Below the pieces are notes generated by a model that was given only the letters and a program-made list of their open reading frames with translations, ran no database searches and had not been told where the DNA came from. Of a stretch of 36,933 bases of DNA, positions 32,742 to 36,933 are shown one piece after another (the stretch's first letter is position 1; the number at the start of each line of letters is the position of its first letter). Position numbers and translations under genes: made by a program. The stretch is from contig JAKUTS010000001.1 in NCBI GenBank assembly GCA_022447925.1, forward strand, positions 143,892 through 180,824, given 5' to 3'. Origin of the DNA: SAR202 cluster bacterium. Its GTDB lineage: Bacteria; Chloroflexota; Dehalococcoidia; Lucifugimonadales; UBA2962.

Positions 32742-34088
32742 TTATATTAATCCTGATTCTCTAACTGAGCTCAGAGCTTTCTCATATGCAGAAACTGTGT
32801 TTTCAATATCCTGATCGGAATGATCTTGTCCGATAATTAGTCTTGTGCCGTTGCTCATTGGATCTATACCTTCATTGATTAGGGCAAGGTGTAATTGTGA
32901 ATTTCTATGGCCATCATTTACTTTGGACCATTCTGAGTCTGTTAACTCGAAAGTAGCACCGTCATCCTCAACGTCAAAATCGACTCCTAACCTGACAAAC
33001 AATAGCGGGCCATGACCTGTGACTTGCCCTGGGATTTCCATTTTCCCTAGTAATTCATTTAATCCTGCTTTAAGCTTTCCGCCTGCAGCCTCAGTTTTTG
33101 CGTTTACGTCGGTATCTCTTACCAGCTCTAAGGCCGCTGTACCAGCGGCAGCCGAAATTGGATTTGCATTGAACGTGCCTGGATGGCCTACCCGTTCATT
33201 ATGGTTGTAAGATGCATCATCTTTAAATTCAATTAAATTAATGATATCGGCTTTACCAGCTACTGCACCACCAGGTAGCCCTCCTCCTAGAATTTTTGCT
33301 AATGTTGTAATATCAGGCGTCACCTCAAATTTTCGAGAAGCTCCACCTTTCGACAGTCTAAAACCAGTTACAACTTCGTCCATGTGAAATAGAGTACCAG
33401 TTCTTTCGGTGAGTTCTCGAAGCTCATGCAGGAAACTAGTTGGGATCGGATGGAGACCCATATGGGATCCAGTAGGTTCAATCATAACTGAGGCTACATC
33501 ATTGGTTTCTTTGATAGCTTTCTCAACCAGCCCGATGTCATTCGGCGGTAAAACAATCATTGTTTCAAGAGTTTCCTTTGGGATACCACCCAATCCAGAA
33601 CCTCCAGCCGTGGCATAGTCACTCCAACCATGAAAATGGTCATCGAACTTAATAACTTTTGTTTTTCCAGTGTATGCCCGAGCTAATCTCATGGCCATCA
33701 TTACTGCTTCAGTACCAGAGCTTTGGAAACGAACTTTTTCAGCACATGGAACCAGTTCGTTGACCAATTGGCCCCACCTTATTTCTTTGTCTGTAGAGCA
33801 ACCCATTTGGGTTCCTTCAGCCACAGCATCTTGGACTGCCTTCACAATACTCGGATGGGAATGACCTAATATCATTGCACCGTGACCAGTTTTATAATCA
33901 ATTATTTTATTTCCTTCCACGTCCCATTTGTGAGACCCTTTTGCATGAGTGACATACATAGGAAACGGTGAAAGACGCCTTGCGTCATGAGTTACACCAT
34001 TTGGGAAAAGATTTTTTGAGGTGTGGTAGCGAGACATTGATTCTGGATGTTCGTCAATATATCTTTGCTCAATTTTTGTATTAGCCAT
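32742..34088 (-). CDS. class III aminotransferase (GSA aminomutase-like)
   Basis: A 448-residue PLP enzyme of the class III aminotransferase family. Signatures are FPNGVTHDARRLSPFP, DYKTGHGAMILGHSHP, the cofactor-binding RFQSSGTEAVMMAMRLARAYTGK, HFHGW, MDEVVTGFRLSKGG with the ring-nitrogen aspartate, and TTLAKILGGGLPGGAVAG with the Schiff-base lysine. The sequence resembles glutamate-1-semialdehyde aminomutase, but the start SRYHTSKNLFPNGV and the tail differ from HemL, so a HemL role in heme synthesis is not claimed; an amino-acid or amine transaminase is likely. GAGAGG precedes the ATG. It converges with the TcuA-like gene (15 bases). Confidence 0.88.
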   Translation of the reverse strand: MANTKIEQRYIDEHPESMSRYHTSKNLFPNGVTHDARRLSPFPMYVTHAKGSHKWDVEGNKIIDYKTGHGAMILGHSHPSIVKAVQDAVAEGTQMGCSTDKEIRWGQLVNELVPCAEKVRFQSSGTEAVMMAMRLARAYTGKTKVIKFDDHFHGWSDYATAGGSGLGGIPKETLETMIVLPPNDIGLVEKAIKETNDVASVMIEPTGSHMGLHPIPTSFLHELRELTERTGTLFHMDEVVTGFRLSKGGASRKFEVTPDITTLAKILGGGLPGGAVAGKADIINLIEFKDDASYNHNERVGHPGTFNANPISAAAGTAALELVRDTDVNAKTEAAGGKLKAGLNELLGKMEIPGQVTGHGPLLFVRLGVDFDVEDDGATFELTDSEWSKVNDGHRNSQLHLALINEGIDPMSNGTRLIIGQDHSDQDIENTVSAYEKALSSVRESGLI

Positions 34089-34371
34089 TTAATCCTCTCC
34101 ACTCGTTTTTTTGATTATATTCAGCCCCGTAATTATTAACACTTTTGTAAAACTGTTGGCATAAAACGGGAGTATCTATAACACACATCATATAAGTGAC
34201 ATGAATAACTATGCAACTGCGTAATTTAAATAATACTTGTCATCGGTTTATATGAATCGTGGATTAAATGAGGAGTTTTTAATCGAACACGCCCTTTTAA
34301 ATCCAGTTTTAATGCCAAAAATAAACAAATGAATATAGTCGATAAATTCGTCATAGGATATTAGTAATTAA

Positions 34372-34404
34372 TTTACCTAAAAGTACCTCTAAGGATTAGG
34401 TAAA
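34372..34404. repeat. 9+9 inverted repeat upstream of the ACIII promoter
   Basis: TTTACCTAA (34372-34380), 15 bases, TTAGGTAAA (34396-34404): a perfect dyad ending six bases before the -35 box. The spacing is about one and a half helix turns between arm centres plus one turn, compatible with a regulator dimer. No T-run follows, so it is not a terminator. Confidence 0.5.
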
Positions 34405-34410
34405 AGCACC

Positions 34411-34438
34411 TTGACGCTCATCTGCAAAGCGTGATAAC
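34411..34438 (+). promoter_or_regulatory. sigma-70 promoter candidate of the ACIII operon
   Basis: TTGACG (34411-34416; 5 of 6) and GATAAC (34433-34438; 4 of 6) are 16 bases apart. A start near 34445 leaves about 20 bases of leader before the GTG at 34466. Confidence 0.45.
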
Positions 34439-34465
34439 TTTCACTAATCTCATTTTGACGGATAC

Positions 34466-34816
34466 GTGCGGCTATGGACTGGTCCGTTAGGTATCTTCAA
34501 TAAGACTTTTTTTGAAAGGCGTGCTGTGGATCCGGAACCTTTGTTAAACGCTCAATGGAGTGAGTTAGGAGACCTGCTCACCAACATATGGATAGTAGTT
34601 GTATTTATTATTTTCTTTGCATTGAATATGTTGATTGCAAATAATTGGCTACCATCCCTTACTGCAACAAGGCATATACCGCCAACATTAGCAAAACTGC
34701 GTCCGGGATTTTACCTTGTCTCGATTGCGTCTTTTGGTTGCGCTATGTACTTTTTGTCGAGAGTGGTCGATCATGCAGGAGTTCTTAGGGACTTTTGGCC
34801 AAATTACTGGATCTAA
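34466..34816 (+). CDS. small membrane protein, probable ACIII-associated subunit
   Basis: A 116-residue protein with two predicted membrane helices, about residues 37-58 (NIWIVVVFIIFFALNMLIANNWL) and 80-101 (GFYLVSIASFGCAMYFLSRVV). The loop between them (TATRHIPPTLAKLRP) is basic. No heme, metal or enzymatic motif is visible. The start is GTG at 34466; no in-frame ATG lies upstream before the stop at 34445. It is the first gene of the operon, 17 bases before actA, so it is probably part of or an assembly helper for the complex. It does not match the Act subunits that I can recall with certainty. Confidence 0.7.
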   Translation: MRLWTGPLGIFNKTFFERRAVDPEPLLNAQWSELGDLLTNIWIVVVFIIFFALNMLIANNWLPSLTATRHIPPTLAKLRPGFYLVSIASFGCAMYFLSRVVDHAGVLRDFWPNYWI

Positions 34817-34833
34817 ATTACGGGATTAATTAA

Positions 34834-35451
34834 GTGCTACCAGGCGATTTTCCATCAATAATACCAACAAAACCTGACCGTAAAGATATGGTTAGGTTTG
34901 GTGTTTTAGGAATTACTGGACTAGCCGGTTTAGCTTTAGTTGTAATTATATTGCTATTCGTTATATCTGCATGGTTGGGCCGTCCTATAAGTATGTTCGG
35001 CTACGATGAAGGCCCTGACCAGCCAATAGTATTTCCGCACACTACACATGTGCAAGAGGTTGGTCTAGATTGCACATTTTGCCATCGGAATGTAACAAAA
35101 GGAGCTTCAGCAACAGTCCCGTCAGTGGGTCTTTGCATGACTTGTCATACCGTTGTGGGAGATGAATCAGCAGAAATTGAAAAACTAAGAGATTATCATT
35201 CCCAAGGCGAGCCGATTGATTGGGTAAGAGTACACCGTTTGCCAGATCATGTTAGATTCAATCATCAAGCGCACATTCAATATTTTTCTGAGAAAAACAA
35301 CATTTTACCTGCAGCGGTTTGTGCTACTTGTCATGGAGATGTTGGAAATATGAAAAAAGTTAGGCAAGTTGAGCCATTAAAAATGGGGAATTGTGTGGAT
35401 TGTCATAGGGATAATAATGCCCCAACAGATTGTAGTACATGCCACTATTAG
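34834..35451 (+). CDS. actA: alternative complex III pentaheme cytochrome c subunit ActA
   Basis: A 205-residue protein with one membrane helix at about 22-47 and five CxxCH heme-binding motifs at residues 80-84, 101-105, 163-167, 187-191 and 200-204. A pentaheme c-type subunit with an N-terminal anchor is what defines ActA in Rhodothermus marinus and Chloroflexus. It forms the heme wire of the quinol:electron acceptor complex, on the outer face of the membrane. The start is GTG with GGGAT ahead. The next gene, starting 44 bases later, is actB, supporting the assignment. Histidines (FPHTTHVQ, FNHQAHIQ) are candidate distal heme ligands, as in cytochrome c7-like folds. Confidence 0.9.
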   Translation: MLPGDFPSIIPTKPDRKDMVRFGVLGITGLAGLALVVIILLFVISAWLGRPISMFGYDEGPDQPIVFPHTTHVQEVGLDCTFCHRNVTKGASATVPSVGLCMTCHTVVGDESAEIEKLRDYHSQGEPIDWVRVHRLPDHVRFNHQAHIQYFSEKNNILPAAVCATCHGDVGNMKKVRQVEPLKMGNCVDCHRDNNAPTDCSTCHY

Positions 35452-35495
35452 GATGTAAGAAGCTAAGGATAATTTGAGGAAAATAAAAAGTTTTA

Positions 35496-36933
35496 ATGAA
35501 ATTAACTAGAAGACAATTTATTACAGGGATAGGCGGTGGCGCTTTAGGTGCCGTTCTAGCCGCTGCATGCGGAGTTCCTGAAGACGAATTATTGATGCAA
35601 TCGAAAGTGGGAATGCCTGAAGATGTTGTAACTGGTTTAGACAATTGGTATGCAACCATTGGAAATTCTTATGCCACTGGAGAAGGCTTGGTGGTTAGAG
35701 TGATGGAAGGTCGGGCAAAAAAAATAGAGGGTAATGTGGATTACCCTATTAATCGTGGCAAACATAGTGCTCGAAGCGAAGCTTTATTGCAAGATTTGTA
35801 TCATCCTGACCGGCTTAAAGCCCCTATGGCTCGAGTTGGCGAGCGCGGAGAAGGTAATTGGGAAGAAATAGGTTGGAGTGACGCAATGTCTCGGGTGGCT
35901 CATCAGCTTGAACAGATTAAAGCAGCGCGAAAAAACCGAGAAGTAGTTATGGTTACTAATCCATCAATTTCCCATGCCGGTTTAGTTGCCGAAAGATTTA
36001 CTTCTGGTTACAGAGGTACAAAAATTGCATATGAAACTTTGGAAAACACTAACCTGAGAAGTGTTGTAAAAGATTTGTTTGATCAAGACAGGTTGCCTGA
36101 CATAGATATCGATAATAGCGATTATGTGCTTTCGTTTGGCGCAGACTTTTTGGACACTTGGATATCGCCAGTACGTTATATGCGAGGTTATGGTGAATTC
36201 AGGCAAGGAGGACATCACAGGGGAAAGCTTGTACACGTAGATTCTCGTTTTTCTATGACTGGAGCTAATGCTGATGAATTAATTTATATTGAGCCAGGCA
36301 GAGAGGGCTTATTAGCACTTAGCATTGCACAGGTAATTATTGATGAGGGACTGGGAGACTCTGACGCGGCTAAAAGCTTAACCGGAGACGGTGAAATAGA
36401 TATCAATCAATGGGCCCCAGATAAGGTTGCTGAAATTGTAGGAGTGGAAGCAGACACAATTAAACATGTGGCTAGAGAATTTGCATCAAAAGATCATCCG
36501 GTAGCTTTTGGTGGAGGTCTTGCTGGCGCACATACGAATGGCAAAGCGAACATGACTGCAATATATTCTCTTAATTATTTAGTTGGTTCAGTGAACAGTC
36601 CAGGTGGTTTAATCTTTAACCCTGCTCCCCCAACTGCTGATCTTCAAGAAGTAGAAAACAACTTAAACATTGGATCTATGTCAGATTGGCGTGATCTTGT
36701 GCGGGACATGGAAGACGGCAAAGTACAGGCTTTGCTTATCGATGGTGTAGATCCAGTATATGGTCTGCCTGAAGCCATAGGGTTTAAAGAAGCTTCTTAC
36801 AACGTTCCATTGATATTTTCGTTTGCTAACACCATTAATGAAACGTCCGCAATGGCTGATTTGATAATGCCTTGTAACTCTGTGCTCGAGGATTGGGGTA
36901 CGAATGTACCCATGGCCGGCCCTGGATACCAGG
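35496..36933 (+). CDS. actB: alternative complex III ActB, molybdopterin-like domain (cut by window edge)
   Basis: The first ~479 residues of a molybdopterin oxidoreductase-fold protein. It begins with a Tat signal, KLTRRQFITGIGGGALGAV, followed by AAACG, a possible lipid-attachment cysteine. The domain reads GEGLVVRVMEGRAKKIEGN and HPDRLKAPM like formate dehydrogenase-type enzymes. The N-terminal [4Fe-4S] cysteines are absent: the usual LCARG position is HSARSE. No catalytic Cys/Sec is seen at the molybdenum position. Loss of both cofactors is known for the B1 domain of ActB. In full ActB a second domain with four Fe-S clusters follows; it would lie beyond the window. The ATG is 15 bases after GAGGA. 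Confidence 0.9.
   Translation, partial: MKLTRRQFITGIGGGALGAVLAAACGVPEDELLMQSKVGMPEDVVTGLDNWYATIGNSYATGEGLVVRVMEGRAKKIEGNVDYPINRGKHSARSEALLQDLYHPDRLKAPMARVGERGEGNWEEIGWSDAMSRVAHQLEQIKAARKNREVVMVTNPSISHAGLVAERFTSGYRGTKIAYETLENTNLRSVVKDLFDQDRLPDIDIDNSDYVLSFGADFLDTWISPVRYMRGYGEFRQGGHHRGKLVHVDSRFSMTGANADELIYIEPGREGLLALSIAQVIIDEGLGDSDAAKSLTGDGEIDINQWAPDKVAEIVGVEADTIKHVAREFASKDHPVAFGGGLAGAHTNGKANMTAIYSLNYLVGSVNSPGGLIFNPAPPTADLQEVENNLNIGSMSDWRDLVRDMEDGKVQALLIDGVDPVYGLPEAIGFKEASYNVPLIFSFANTINETSAMADLIMPCNSVLEDWGTNVPMAGPGYQ

Larger units (their letters stand above)
34089..34465. other. 377-base intergenic region before the alternative complex III genes
   Basis: AT-rich spacer between the divergently transcribed aminotransferase and ACIII operon. 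It holds a 9+9 inverted repeat at 34372-34404 and a promoter candidate at 34411-34438. A 26-codon frame at 34252-34332 lacks a ribosome site and is not called as a gene. Nothing else recognised. Confidence 0.6.

Noticed and set aside
34252-34332. 26-codon open frame upstream of the ACIII genes
   Set aside because: No ribosome site, no recognisable motif, and within the length expected by chance.
1-36933. CRISPR arrays, insertion sequences, prophage
   Set aside because: No regularly spaced repeats, transposase genes or phage structural genes were seen; only the integrase scar at 16056-16217.

Overview
The window reads as AT-rich, gene-dense chromosome of a free-living bacterium, most plausibly a marine Chloroflexota of the SAR202/Dehalococcoidia type. 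This placement is inferred from gene content: an HspR-type regulator ahead of grpE-dnaK, an F420-dependent NADP reductase, an alternative complex III locus, ETF, GMC and TcuA-like flavoenzymes and a DUF5808 protein. It was not tested by phylogeny. Many genes overlap (TAATG, ATGA) or converge with almost no spacer, and several appear to start at GTG, TTG or even CTG.

Layout. 1-1958: the N-terminal part of an M16 zinc peptidase, a small molybdopterin protein and a 56-residue zinc-ribbon gene. 2188-5250: heat-shock operon hspR-grpE-dnaK behind a promoter whose -35 box lies inside a perfect 9+9 palindrome. 5280-12693 (minus strand): etfB-etfA, an unknown gene, then npdG, an AcuC/HDAC-like deacetylase, a GMC oxidoreductase and a thiamine-diphosphate enzyme, which look like a redox/catabolic run. 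13120-13686: a single gene for a double zinc-ribbon protein with its own promoter candidate, leader dyad and a clear intrinsic terminator. 13781-19869: a SelA-like PLP enzyme, small unknown genes, a DUF3054 membrane protein whose 5' end overlaps the last ~50 codons of a wrecked tyrosine recombinase, ilvD, a flippase-like membrane protein and rsmG. 19988-21821: thiD, a small Cys-motif membrane protein and bioY.

21818-29549: the most interesting block. Three overlapping genes encode a class II glutaminase, a GXGXG domain and an FMN/Fe-S synthase domain, in the order of the split glutamate synthase-like GlxBCD / N-methylglutamate synthase MgsABC systems. A cyclophilin-like (DUF3830-type) protein with an extra helical domain follows. 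An MFS exporter runs in the opposite direction, followed by a minus-strand pair: a GlnA-superfamily ligase and a phosphotriesterase-family hydrolase. Together they suggest an amide/amine-nitrogen module with its own transporter, substrate unknown.

29627-34088: a squalene/phytoene synthase starting 13 nt downstream of a tRNA-Gln(TTG), a DUF5808 protein just upstream of the tRNA, a TcuA-like FAD dehydrogenase and a class III aminotransferase. 34466-36933: start of an alternative complex III operon: a small two-helix membrane protein, pentaheme ActA and the N-terminal part of ActB, with no Fe-S or molybdenum ligand cysteines in the region seen. No CRISPR array, rRNA, intact insertion sequence or prophage was seen.
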